Shown here one piece after another: positions 17,979 through 25,519 of a DNA stretch of 64,000 nucleotides. Origin of the DNA: an uncultured Eubacteriales bacterium (GTDB lineage Bacteria > Bacillota > Clostridia > Christensenellales > CAG-138). Under the pieces are notes generated by a model that was given only the letters and a program-made list of their open reading frames with translations, was not told the DNA's origin and did not search any database. The DNA is taken from the NCBI GenBank assembly GCA_902801845.1, contig CADCJW010000001.1, positions 142,376 to 206,375 of the forward strand, read 5' to 3'. Within the stretch, counting starts at the first letter, position 1, and every line of letters starts with the position of its first letter. The position numbers were made by a program, and so were the translations under genes.

Positions 17979-18007
17979 AGTATAGCCACTGCCATATTTT
18001 GTGTCAA
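17979..18007 (-). promoter_or_regulatory. Sigma-A promoter for nrdD
   Basis: Minus strand TTGACA (18007-18002), 17 bases, TATACT (17984-17979). Near consensus. Confidence 0.82.
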
Positions 18008-18036
18008 CCGCCGAAAATGAATACCACATCTTGATC
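17989..18036 (-). promoter_or_regulatory. Tandem NrdR-box candidates
   Basis: Two 16-mers on the minus strand resemble the NrdR box acaCwAtATaTwGtgt: ACACAAAATATGGCAG (18004-17989, overlapping the promoter spacer) and GATCAAGATGTGGTAT (18036-18021). They are offset by exactly 32 bases, the spacing of known NrdR box pairs. The matches are partial. Confidence 0.5.
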
Positions 18037-18293
18037 TCATTTTGGGTATACGGTGAATAAAGTGTGTGGAAAAAACAAAAAGCTGCCCCCAAAAGGCGAG
18101 CAGCCGATGTTTTGGATATTCATTCCATTGAGGAACTATTCACCCTCCGGTGCATAGGGTTTGAATGGGGACGATTAACTATAAAAAATGTTTAAGGAGC
18201 GTTCATATTCGCTTCACGGAGCATTCAATTCTCCGTCACGGACCATTCAACATGTTGTGTCCATGGTATGAACGGGGTACAACCGCCTGTAGC
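18037..18293. other. Intergenic region between nrdD and the amidohydrolase
   Basis: No gene seen. It holds the amidohydrolase terminator (18070-18104) and, in the 3' untranslated part, a 15-base direct repeat with one mismatch (18214-18228 and 18236-18250, TCACGGA-G/C-CATTCAA) of unknown meaning. Confidence 0.5.
18070..18104 (-). terminator. Intrinsic terminator downstream of the amidohydrolase
   Basis: On the minus strand a stem (GCTGC 18104-18100 with GCAGC 18086-18082, inner GCC/GGC pairs) is followed by a T tract interrupted by one G. It lies about 190 bases after the stop codon. Confidence 0.6.
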
Positions 18294-19640
18294 TTAGCCC
18301 AGCAGCCGGGCCACCTCTTTCTTCCCATCCCGATACAGCTGCGCCTCGTCCACGGTCAGGAGCCGACCCGCCTCTACGGTGAGGCGGCCATTGACGAAGA
18401 CCAGATCGCAGGGCTTGTGGTACCCCACGTTCCCAAACAGATCCTTCTCGTCCAGCTCCGCACAAAGCAGGTCCGGCTGCTCCCGACGGATGAGGAAGCA
18501 GTCCGCTCGCTTACCCGTCTCCAAGGAGCCGATGTCCTCCCGTCCCAAAAGGGCGGCGCTGCCCGCTGTGGCCATCTTCAGCAGCTCATATCCGCTGGGT
18601 GCCTGTTCGCCCCAGGTGAGCCGATGGAGCAAGTAGGCCGTTCGGATCTCGTCCATCATGTTGCTGCCGTCGTTGCTGGCGGACCCATCCACGGCAAGCC
18701 CCACCTTCACGCCCCGGCGGAGCATATCCGGCACCCGGCACACGCCGCTGTGGAGCTTCATGTTGGAGTTGGGGCAGTGGGCCACGCCCGTCCCCGTGGC
18801 CGCCATCTGGTTTAGCTCCGCATCGTTCATATGGATGCCGTGAGCATACCACACATCCTCCCCCATCCAGCCCAGGGATTCCATATAGGCCACCGGCCGC
18901 ATGCCGAAGCGGGACAGGGTGTAATTTTCCTCGTCCCTGGTCTCCCCCACGTGGGTGTGGAGCCGGACGCCGTAGGCCCTGGCCAGCTTCGCGCTCTCCC
19001 GCATGAGATCCCCGCTGACGGAAAAGGGCGAGCAGGGCGCCAAAACAATATCATGCATATGGTCCTTCTCCGGATGATGATACCGCTCGATAAGCCGCTG
19101 ACTGTCCGCCAGTATCTCGTCGATAGTCTGGACCACGCTGTCCGGCGGCAGGCCACCGTCCTTTTTCGACAGGTCCATGCTGCCCCGGGAGGCCACGAAT
19201 CGGATGCCCAGCTCGTCCGCCGCCGCCATCTGCCGGGCGATCAGGTCTCCGGCGCCCTTGGGGAACACGTAGTGATGATCGAAGCAGGTGGTGCAGCCGT
19301 AGCGCATAAGCTCCCCCATGGCCGCCAGGGAGGATAGATAGACCGTGTCCTCGTTCAGGTTTTTCCATATCTCATACAGCGTCCTGAGCCAGTCGAACAG
19401 CTCCATGCCCTGGACCCGCTCCAGGCTCCGGGTGAAATACTGGTACAGATGGTGATGGGTGTTGACGAAGCCGGGATACAGGATCATCCCCCGACAATCG
19501 TAGGTCCGATCCGGCGTTGCAGCCTGCTCCCCTATGCATTCGATCAGACCGTCCCGAAACCAAATGTCCGTATTTCGATAGATCCGATCCTGCCTGTCGC
19601 AGCTGATCACGGCATCCACGTTCTTCAGCAGTGTGCGCAT
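18294..19640 (-). CDS. Amidohydrolase, 8-oxoguanine deaminase / TrzA-AtzB-like
   Basis: A 448-residue amidohydrolase-superfamily protein. Metal ligands are visible in VNTHHHLYQYF (about 60-70), the His of HTHVGETRDEENY, HGIHMNDAEL, and the Asp in AVDGSASNDGSNM. The segment SGVTT-like CTTCFDHHYVFP and the overall layout resemble 8-oxoguanine deaminases more than atrazine hydrolases, so an aminopurine or related heterocycle is the likely substrate. ATG 19640 (MRTLLKNVDAV) has GGGGGTGG upstream. It is divergent from the ECF transport operon and 7 kb from a nucleoside-type ABC transporter. Confidence 0.8.
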   Translation of the reverse strand: MRTLLKNVDAVISCDRQDRIYRNTDIWFRDGLIECIGEQAATPDRTYDCRGMILYPGFVNTHHHLYQYFTRSLERVQGMELFDWLRTLYEIWKNLNEDTVYLSSLAAMGELMRYGCTTCFDHHYVFPKGAGDLIARQMAAADELGIRFVASRGSMDLSKKDGGLPPDSVVQTIDEILADSQRLIERYHHPEKDHMHDIVLAPCSPFSVSGDLMRESAKLARAYGVRLHTHVGETRDEENYTLSRFGMRPVAYMESLGWMGEDVWYAHGIHMNDAELNQMAATGTGVAHCPNSNMKLHSGVCRVPDMLRRGVKVGLAVDGSASNDGSNMMDEIRTAYLLHRLTWGEQAPSGYELLKMATAGSAALLGREDIGSLETGKRADCFLIRREQPDLLCAELDEKDLFGNVGYHKPCDLVFVNGRLTVEAGRLLTVDEAQLYRDGKKEVARLLG

Positions 19641-19708
19641 GGTCCCACCCCCTTTTGATGGATACAGTATACCATCTTTCCCGTCTGCGGTCATCCCCTA
19701 TTTCAGGC

Positions 19709-19737
19709 TTGTTTTATGGGCAAGGCCTTGGTATAAT
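19709..19737 (+). promoter_or_regulatory. Sigma-A promoter for the ecfA1 operon
   Basis: TTGTTT (19709-19714), 17 bases, TATAAT (19732-19737), 23 bases ahead of the ecfA1 start. Confidence 0.72.
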
Positions 19738-19760
19738 AAAATAGTTTTGGAGGCAAGGAA

Positions 19761-20582
19761 ATGATCGAAGCAAAAGGCGTCAGGTTCCGATACGACAACG
19801 ACGGCCCGGATGTGCTCAAGGGCGTGGACCTCACCATCCCCGACGGCATCTTCCTCGCGATCGCCGGGCACAACGGCAGTGGCAAAAGTACCCTGTCCAA
19901 GCACATTAACGGGCTCCTGCTCCCCACAGAGGGGCAGGTGCTGGTGAACGGTCTCGATACGAAGAACGAAGGGGACCTGCTGGCCATCCGGCAGCAGGTG
20001 GGCATGGTGTTCCAGAACCCAGACAATCAGTTGGTCACCACCATCGTGGAGGAGGACGTGGCCTTCGGCCCGGAGAATCTGGGCATCCCCTCCCCCGATA
20101 TCCGGGTGCGGGTGGACAAGGCTCTGGAGAAGGTGGGCATGTCCGCCTACGCCGGCAGCGCCGCCCATCGGCTTTCCGGCGGACAGAAGCAGCGGATCGC
20201 CATCGCCGGGATGCTGGCCATGGAGCCGAAGATCCTGGTCCTGGACGAAGCCACCGCCATGCTGGACCCCAAGGGCCGGGAGGAGCTCCTGTCCACGGTC
20301 TACGCCCTGAACCGAAAGAACCACATGACCGTGGTCATGATCACCCAGTATATGGAGGAGGCGGTCATGGCGGATCGGCTGGTGGTCATGAGCGAGGGGC
20401 AGATCGTCATGGACGACACGCCCACGAACGTCTTCACCCGAGGCGACGAGCTGCGCGCTCTTGGCCTCGATGTGCCGGAGATCGTGCGCATCCGGGAGGA
20501 CCTTGCCATAAAAGGCATCTCCCTTCCCTCTTCCGTTTTGACCGATGAACAGCTTGCGGAGGCACTATGCCCATTGTTTTAG
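19761..20582 (+). CDS. ecfA1: Energy-coupling factor transporter ATP-binding protein EcfA1
   Basis: A 273-residue ABC ATPase of the shared energizing module for vitamin and metal uptake. Walker A GHNGSGKST (about 36-44), signature RLSGGQKQR (about 138-146), Walker B ILVLDEATAMLD, and switch His region MITQYMEEAV, in which the usual His is replaced by Gln. The last residues overlap the start of ecfA2 by 16 bases. First of five genes that read as one operon (ecfA1, ecfA2, ecfT, truA, tadA). GGAGG lies upstream of the ATG. Confidence 0.94.
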   Translation: MIEAKGVRFRYDNDGPDVLKGVDLTIPDGIFLAIAGHNGSGKSTLSKHINGLLLPTEGQVLVNGLDTKNEGDLLAIRQQVGMVFQNPDNQLVTTIVEEDVAFGPENLGIPSPDIRVRVDKALEKVGMSAYAGSAAHRLSGGQKQRIAIAGMLAMEPKILVLDEATAMLDPKGREELLSTVYALNRKNHMTVVMITQYMEEAVMADRLVVMSEGQIVMDDTPTNVFTRGDELRALGLDVPEIVRIREDLAIKGISLPSSVLTDEQLAEALCPLF

Positions 20583-21412
20583 ACCATCTTTCCCATACCT
20601 ATTTTGACGGCACCACCTCCGTCCCCGCGGTGAAGGACGTGAGCTTTGAGATACGGGAAGGCGAGTTCCTTTCCATCATCGGCCACACTGGCTGCGGCAA
20701 GACCACCATGGTCCAGCATCTCAACGGGCTCTTGCTCCCCAGCGGCGGCCGCGTGTTGGTGGACGTCATGGACACGGCGGACAAAAAGCTCCGCCCCGCC
20801 ATCCGCTCCCTGGTGGGCATGGTGTTCCAGTATCCGGAGTATCAGCTCTTTGCCGATACGGTCCGGGATGACGTGGGCTTTGGGCCCAAGAACATGAAGC
20901 TGTCCGATGACGAGATCGCCCTCCGGGTCAGCGAAGCCATGGCCATGGTGGGTCTGTCCCTGGAAGAGTTTGGGGAGAAATCCCCCTTCGAGCTTTCCGG
21001 CGGCGAAAAGCGGCGGACGGCCCTGGCGGGCATTTTGGCCATGCGGCCCAAGTATCTGGTGCTGGACGAGCCCATGGCCGGCCTTGATCCCCAGGGACGG
21101 CAAAGCATCCTCGGGATGCTGGAAAAGCTTCGGCAGGAGACGGGCTGCAGCATCATCATGGTCTCCCACTCCATGGAGGACGTGGCTCGCCATGCGGACC
21201 GCATCCTGGTCATGAACCGGGGCGAGATCATGTATCTCGATACGCCGAAGGCCGTCTTCTCCCACAGCGAGGAGCTTGCCGAAATGGGTCTCTCCCTGCC
21301 CGCTCCCTGCCGGGTGGCCGCGCTCCTTCGCGCTAAGGGCAAGGACGTGCCCTTGGACATCTGCACCCGGGAGGACCTGGAGGAAAGCTTGCTAAGGAGG
21401 ATGGGCGCATGA
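20567..21412 (+). CDS. ecfA2: Energy-coupling factor transporter ATP-binding protein EcfA2
   Basis: A 281-residue ABC ATPase, partner of EcfA1. Walker A GHTGCGKTT (about 38-46), signature ELSGGEKRR, Walker B YLVLDEPMAGLD and switch MVSHSMED. The Q-loop lies in MVFQYPEYQLFADTV, typical of EcfA2. It overlaps both neighbours (16 bases upstream, 4 bases with ecfT). Confidence 0.94.
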   Translation: MPIVLDHLSHTYFDGTTSVPAVKDVSFEIREGEFLSIIGHTGCGKTTMVQHLNGLLLPSGGRVLVDVMDTADKKLRPAIRSLVGMVFQYPEYQLFADTVRDDVGFGPKNMKLSDDEIALRVSEAMAMVGLSLEEFGEKSPFELSGGEKRRTALAGILAMRPKYLVLDEPMAGLDPQGRQSILGMLEKLRQETGCSIIMVSHSMEDVARHADRILVMNRGEIMYLDTPKAVFSHSEELAEMGLSLPAPCRVAALLRAKGKDVPLDICTREDLEESLLRRMGA

Positions 21413-22221
21413 CGGACATCACCCTGGGCCAATTCATCCCCGGCAATACCTGCATCCATCGGCTGGACCCCCGGACGAAGATCGTGCTGATGCTGGTCTA
21501 TATCGTCATGGTCTTCCTGGTCAAGTCCCTGGTGCTGTTTGCGGTCCCTCTCTTTTACGTGCTGTTGTCGCTGCGGCTCGGCCAGATCTCGTTTAGCTAT
21601 TTCGGCAAGGCCATCAAACCCATCCGCTTTTTGCTGGTGCTTATGTTCCTGCTGAATTTGTTCATCACTCCGGGAGAAAAGGTGCTGTTCAGCTGGAAGT
21701 TCATCACCGTCACGGAGGAAGGGCTTTTGCAGGCGGTCTTCATCTCCCTACGGCTCATCCTGCTGGTGACGGGCGCCTCCATCATGACGCTGACCACCTC
21801 CCCCATCGCCCTGACGGACGGATTGGAGCGGATGCTCTCGCCGCTCAAGGTGTTCAAATTCCCCGCCCACGAGCTCGCCATGATGATGACCATTGCCCTG
21901 CGCTTTATCCCCACGCTCATGGAGGAAGCGGACAAGATCCGCAAAGCCCAGATGGCCCGGGGCGCGGACTTTGAGTCGGGCAATCTCATCGCCAGGGCCA
22001 AGGCCATGATCCCCATCCTGATCCCCCTGTTCGTCTCCGCGTTCCGGCGAGCGGACGAGCTGGCCATGGCTATGGAATCCCGGTGCTATCACGGGGGTGA
22101 AGGTAGGACCAAACTCCATCAGCTGAAGTTCAAAACGGGCGACCTTCTGGCGGTCCTGATCACGCTGGCGTTCATCGTCTTCATCCTGCTGATGCAGCGT
22201 TTTTTCCCGGGGCTCATCTGA
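21409..22221 (+). CDS. ecfT: Energy-coupling factor transporter transmembrane protein EcfT
   Basis: A 270-residue integral membrane scaffold that links EcfA1/A2 to substrate-specific S components. N-terminal spans (about 25-115), then the two short coupling helices with Ala-Arg-Gly motifs (AQMARGADFES about 183-193, and AMAMESRCYHGG about 218-229). No S component is encoded here, so this is the shared (group II) module serving dispersed S proteins. Confidence 0.93.
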   Translation: MTDITLGQFIPGNTCIHRLDPRTKIVLMLVYIVMVFLVKSLVLFAVPLFYVLLSLRLGQISFSYFGKAIKPIRFLLVLMFLLNLFITPGEKVLFSWKFITVTEEGLLQAVFISLRLILLVTGASIMTLTTSPIALTDGLERMLSPLKVFKFPAHELAMMMTIALRFIPTLMEEADKIRKAQMARGADFESGNLIARAKAMIPILIPLFVSAFRRADELAMAMESRCYHGGEGRTKLHQLKFKTGDLLAVLITLAFIVFILLMQRFFPGLI

Positions 22222-22222
22222 T

Positions 22223-22996
22223 ATGCGGCGCATTCGGACCATAATCGCATACGACGGCACGGACTACGTGGGCTGGCAGACCCAGAATAACGGCGTCGCC
22301 GTCCAGGAAAAGGTGGAGCAGGCCATCCTGGAGGTCACCGGCCAGCGCAGCAGCCTTCAGGGCAGCGGCCGTACGGACTCCGGCGTCCATGCCCGGGCCC
22401 AGGTGGCCCACTTCGACGCGGACGTGCGCATGGCGGCGGACAAGTTCGCCATCGCATTGAACACCCATCTGCCAGCAGACATCCGCGTGCTCTATTCTGA
22501 GGAAACCACCCCGGAATTCCACGCCCGCTTCTCCGCCAAGGAAAAGCAATACCGCTACTTCGTGCAGACCGGCCCCCACGCGGACGTGTTCAGCCGGAAG
22601 TATTCCCTGCACGCCTATATGCCCCTCGATCTTGACCTTATGAACGAGGCGGCTGCCCTGGTGGTGGGCACCCACGACTTTTCCGCATTCATGTCCACGG
22701 GACGGGAGGTAGAGACCGCCGTACGGACCGTGGTCCTGTCCCAATGGGAAAAGCAGGGCAAGTTCCTGATCTATTCCGTCCAGGGCAACGGATTCCTCTA
22801 TAACATGGTCCGCATCCTGGTGGGCACCATGTTAGGCATGGGTAGCGGCCGACTTCCCCGGGACAGCATGGAAAGGGCCCTTGCTTCCCTCTCCCGCAAG
22901 GACGCCGGCCCCACGGCCCCGCCCCACGGGCTGGTACTCTGGCGGGTAAAATACCCGGATTTCGACACGGAGGAGGTGCTCAGCCGTGTCCCATGA
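22223..22996 (+). CDS. truA: tRNA pseudouridine(38-40) synthase TruA
   Basis: A 257-residue enzyme converting uridines 38-40 of tRNA anticodon stems to pseudouridine. The catalytic Asp is in GSGRTDSGVHARAQ (about 49-62); the FHARFSAKEKQYRY and GNGFLYNMVRILVGTM motifs are typical. It starts one base after the ecfT stop and overlaps tadA, the common clostridial arrangement. Confidence 0.95.
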   Translation: MRRIRTIIAYDGTDYVGWQTQNNGVAVQEKVEQAILEVTGQRSSLQGSGRTDSGVHARAQVAHFDADVRMAADKFAIALNTHLPADIRVLYSEETTPEFHARFSAKEKQYRYFVQTGPHADVFSRKYSLHAYMPLDLDLMNEAAALVVGTHDFSAFMSTGREVETAVRTVVLSQWEKQGKFLIYSVQGNGFLYNMVRILVGTMLGMGSGRLPRDSMERALASLSRKDAGPTAPPHGLVLWRVKYPDFDTEEVLSRVP

Positions 22997-23426
22997 CGAG
23001 CGTTGGATGCTGGAAGCATTGAAGGAAGCCCAGGCCGCCCTCCGGGAGGACGAGGTCCCCGTGGGCGCCGTCGTCGTCAGAGACGACAAGATCGTCGCCC
23101 GGGCCCACAACCTCTCCCAACAGAAGGGGGATCCTACCCAGCACGCGGAACTTTTGGCCTTGCAGCAGGCACAAAAGGTATTGGGCTCACTCGACCGCTG
23201 CACACTGTACGTGACCATGGAGCCCTGCGCCATGTGTGCCGGAGCCATGGTGTTGTTGAAGCTTCCCCGGCTGGTGTTCGGTGCCTTCGATGCAAGCTGC
23301 GGCTGCACCGGCTCGAGAGTGGATCTGACGGACCACTGGTTTTACCACTCCGTGGAGACCTGGGGCGGGGTCCTGGAAAAAGACTGCGCCGCCCTGCTTA
23401 CAGAATTCTTTCAAAGAAAGCGTTGA
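22986..23426 (+). CDS. tadA: tRNA-specific adenosine deaminase TadA
   Basis: A 146-residue zinc deaminase making inosine at the wobble base of tRNA-Arg(ACG). Zinc ligands: HAELLAL (about 53-59; HAE with catalytic Glu) and PCAMCAGAMV (about 82-91). GTGT-type start choice: an ATG overlapping truA by 11 bases is used. The frame ends just inside the promoter of tRNA-Ser. Confidence 0.94.
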   Translation: MSHDERWMLEALKEAQAALREDEVPVGAVVVRDDKIVARAHNLSQQKGDPTQHAELLALQQAQKVLGSLDRCTLYVTMEPCAMCAGAMVLLKLPRLVFGAFDASCGCTGSRVDLTDHWFYHSVETWGGVLEKDCAALLTEFFQRKR

Positions 23427-23451
23427 TTTTTTCAAACCGATACGGTATACT
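23423..23451 (+). promoter_or_regulatory. Promoter of tRNA-Ser
   Basis: TTGATT (23423-23428, overlapping the tadA stop), 17 bases, TATACT (23446-23451). The tRNA begins 12 bases after the -10 element. Confidence 0.75.
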
Positions 23452-23462
23452 ACCCTCTGCTT

Positions 23463-23551
23463 GGAGACGTATCGAAGTGGTCATAACGGGGCTGACTCGA
23501 AATCAGTTTGCGTGAAAGCGCACGTGGGTTCGAATCCCACCGTCTCCGCCA
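23463..23551 (+). tRNA. tRNA-Ser (anticodon CGA)
   Basis: A class II tRNA of 89 bases including an encoded CCA. Acceptor GGAGACG (23463-23469) pairs with CGTCTCC (23541-23547); the anticodon loop is CTCGAAA with anticodon CGA, reading UCG codons; a long variable arm (GCG..CGC) precedes the T arm GTGGG-TTCGAAT-CCCAC. The CCA is also the first part of the following hairpin. Confidence 0.95.
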
Positions 23552-23593
23552 AATACAAAGGCCATCCCTGCGGTGGCCTTTGTATTTGGCTTT
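23549..23593 (+). terminator. Hairpin directly abutting tRNA-Ser (module hairpin A)
   Basis: A perfect 16-bp stem (23549-23564 with 23574-23589) that includes the tRNA CCA. Its apex has the core GGCCAtCC-CTGC-GGTGGCC shared with the hairpins after tRNA-Leu. A short T run follows; it probably acts as terminator or processing signal. Confidence 0.65.
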
Positions 23594-23594
23594 T

Positions 23595-23730
23595 GGAGAC
23601 GGTGGGTTTCGAAGCCGCGTTAAGAAAACGCCACAGTGCGGCGTTTTCAGCGGCAGGGGCAGAATCCCACCCCGTCATACGCTCAATCTCCTGGGGGCTG
23701 TATAGCAGAGACGGTAGAATCCGGACCCAC
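23595..23730 (+). repeat. tRNA-Ser 3'-end module: antisense segment, framework hairpin and decayed tail copies
   Basis: Segment 23595-23613 is the reverse complement of tRNA-Ser 23529-23547 at 18 of 19 positions. It runs into GAAGCCGCGTTAAGAAAA (23611-23628), a hairpin (GAAAACGCC / GGCGTTTTC) and TTTTCAGCGGCAGGGGC (23644-23660), then a same-sense partial tail copy (AGAATCCCAC, 23661-23670). A second degenerate antisense copy lies at about 23707-23730. The framework also occurs twice after tRNA-Leu. No protein gene is convincing here. Confidence 0.75.
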
Positions 23731-23759
23731 TTGACATATCCCTTCTATCCCCTTATACT
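23731..23759 (+). promoter_or_regulatory. Sigma-A promoter for the ABC-F gene
   Basis: TTGACA (23731-23736), 17 bases, TATACT (23754-23759). Near consensus, directly after the last tRNA-like remnant. Confidence 0.82.
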
Positions 23760-23765
23760 GATCAT

Positions 23766-23939
23766 ATAAACCAAAGGAGCACTTCAATCAAGGCATGCGC
23801 AACTGATCGATTTTGAACGCTACAACATCCCTATCGGCACGAGAGTGTCGAATTGTGTGTGCGCTCAAACGATCACGACCGCAGGCTTTTTCTATTCTGC
23901 CGGATGTGTTTTTTGAGCGCGTAAAACCAGGAGGCAGAC
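23766..23939 (+). promoter_or_regulatory. Structured leader of the ABC-F gene, attenuator candidate
   Basis: About 175 untranslated bases. A ribosome-binding-site-like AAAGGAG (near 23773) precedes a four-codon frame ATG CGC AAC TGA. Then come a GAGA-loop hairpin (CGGCAC 23835-23840 with GTGTCG 23845-23850) and a long-range stem GCGCTCAAA (23861-23869) with TTTGAGCGC (23912-23920), the second arm containing a T run. ABC-F resistance genes are often controlled by ribosome-mediated attenuation, which such a leader would suit. Confidence 0.5.
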
Positions 23940-25472
23940 ATGTTGATACTCAGAAATGTGACCATACGATCCAGAAAGGACGACCGCCTGTTGGTGGACG
24001 ACCTTTCCTTCACGCTGCACGCCGGCGAACGTGCCGCCCTCATCGGCGAGGAGGGGAACGGCAAGTCAACGCTCCTCAAATGGATATTCGATCCTAAGAT
24101 GGTCGAAGGATATGCGGATGCGTCCGGCCAACGCGTCGTGGATGGAAAGCTGGGCTATCTCCCCCAGGAGCTGCCCGGGGAGGATACCGATCTGCCCGTC
24201 TGCGCCTATTTGGAGGGTGCTTGCGGCTATTACACCCTGTCCCTCCGGGAGGTGAACGACGTGGCCCAGCGCCTTGGCCTCTCCCCCGCTTTGTTTGATG
24301 AGACGCGGCCTATGAGCACCCTTTCCGGCGGCGAACGGGTGAAGGTCCAGCTGGCCGCCCTGCTCCTCAGCCGATGCGATATCCTGCTTTTGGACGAACC
24401 TTCCAACGACCTGGACATCGAAACATTGGAATGGCTCTCCGGCTTTATGAACGCCTTTCCCGGCGCCGTGCTCTACATCTCCCATGACGAGGTGCTGTTG
24501 GAGGAGACGGCGGATACCATCGTCCATCTGGAGCAGGTTCGCCGCAAGACCATCTGCCGCTGCACCGTGTCCAGAGAGGGCTACCGGGCCTATATGGACC
24601 AGCGGGCCCGCCAGTTCGCCCATCAGGAGCAGGTGGCCCGATTCGAGAAAGCGGATTTTCAAAAGAAGAAGGACCGGTATTTATCCATCTACAATGCGGT
24701 AGAACACGCGCAGGAAAGCCTCACCCGACAGGATCCATCCACTGGCAGACTGTTAAAAAAGAAGATGCACACGGTGAAGTCCATGGGCCGCCGTCTTGAC
24801 AAGGAGGAGGAAAGCCTGACGCAACTGCCGGAAGCCGAATGGGCCATCCTGCCCAAGTGGGAGCCTGGTATCGAGCTCAGCCGGGGCAAGGTGGTTTTGG
24901 ACTATTCCCTGGACGAGCTGCGCATCGAGGACAGGCTGTTGTCGCAAGACATTCACCTGAAGATCGTGGGCCCGGAGAAGGTGTGCATTTTAGGGCCCAA
25001 CGGCTGCGGCAAGAGCACTCTTATGGACCAAATCGCTCAGGAACTGCTGTCCCGCAAGGATATCCGCTGCACCTACATGCCCCAGCGATACGGGGAAGGC
25101 GTCAGCTACGGCATGAAGCCGGAGGAGTATTTGGCCCCCGACGGGGACAAGGAAAGCGTCACCAAGGCCCGCATCTATCTGGGCAGTATGAAGTATACCA
25201 CGGAGGAGATGAGCCATCCGGTCAGCGACCTTTCCGGCGGACAGCGGGCAAAGCTCCTGCTGCTCAAGGCGATTTTGAACAAAAGCAACGTGCTCCTCCT
25301 GGACGAACCTACCCGAAACTTCAGCCCCCTCTCCTGCCCCGCCGTGCGGCAGCTCCTCGCCTCGTTCCCAGGATGCATCCTGTCCGTATCCCACGATCGG
25401 CGCTATATCGAGGAGGTGACGCCGGTCCTGTACACCCTTACAGAAAACGGATTGAAGCGGATCTACCGATAA
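23940..25472 (+). CDS. ABC-F family ATPase, ribosome-protection type
   Basis: A 510-residue soluble protein with two ABC domains and no membrane part. Domain 1: Walker A GEEGNGKST (about 37-45), signature TLSGGERVKVQL, Walker B ILLLDEPSNDLD. Domain 2: GPNGCGKST, DLSGGQRAKLLLL, VLLLDEPTRNFSP. The linker between them (about 205-300) is Lys/Arg-rich with a coiled coil, as in ABC-F proteins that enter the ribosomal E site and dislodge antibiotics or act in translation. The drug, if any, cannot be read from the sequence. CAGGAGGCAGAC precedes the ATG. It has its own promoter and leader. Confidence 0.85.
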   Translation: MLILRNVTIRSRKDDRLLVDDLSFTLHAGERAALIGEEGNGKSTLLKWIFDPKMVEGYADASGQRVVDGKLGYLPQELPGEDTDLPVCAYLEGACGYYTLSLREVNDVAQRLGLSPALFDETRPMSTLSGGERVKVQLAALLLSRCDILLLDEPSNDLDIETLEWLSGFMNAFPGAVLYISHDEVLLEETADTIVHLEQVRRKTICRCTVSREGYRAYMDQRARQFAHQEQVARFEKADFQKKKDRYLSIYNAVEHAQESLTRQDPSTGRLLKKKMHTVKSMGRRLDKEEESLTQLPEAEWAILPKWEPGIELSRGKVVLDYSLDELRIEDRLLSQDIHLKIVGPEKVCILGPNGCGKSTLMDQIAQELLSRKDIRCTYMPQRYGEGVSYGMKPEEYLAPDGDKESVTKARIYLGSMKYTTEEMSHPVSDLSGGQRAKLLLLKAILNKSNVLLLDEPTRNFSPLSCPAVRQLLASFPGCILSVSHDRRYIEEVTPVLYTLTENGLKRIYR

Positions 25473-25474
25473 CA

Positions 25475-25506
25475 AAAAGGAGGCACCCTGTTAGATGCCT
25501 CCTTTT
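25475..25506 (+). terminator. Bidirectional terminator between the ABC-F gene and the alcohol dehydrogenase
   Basis: An 11-bp perfect stem AAAAGGAGGCA (25475-25485) with TGCCTCCTTTT (25496-25506), A/T-rich at both ends. Confidence 0.87.
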
Positions 25507-25519
25507 CTACGCTTCAGGT

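Noticed and set aside
23481..23769. Short frames on both strands over tRNA-Ser and its downstream region
   Set aside because: They translate the tRNA and its palindromic tail; no ribosome-binding site or family.
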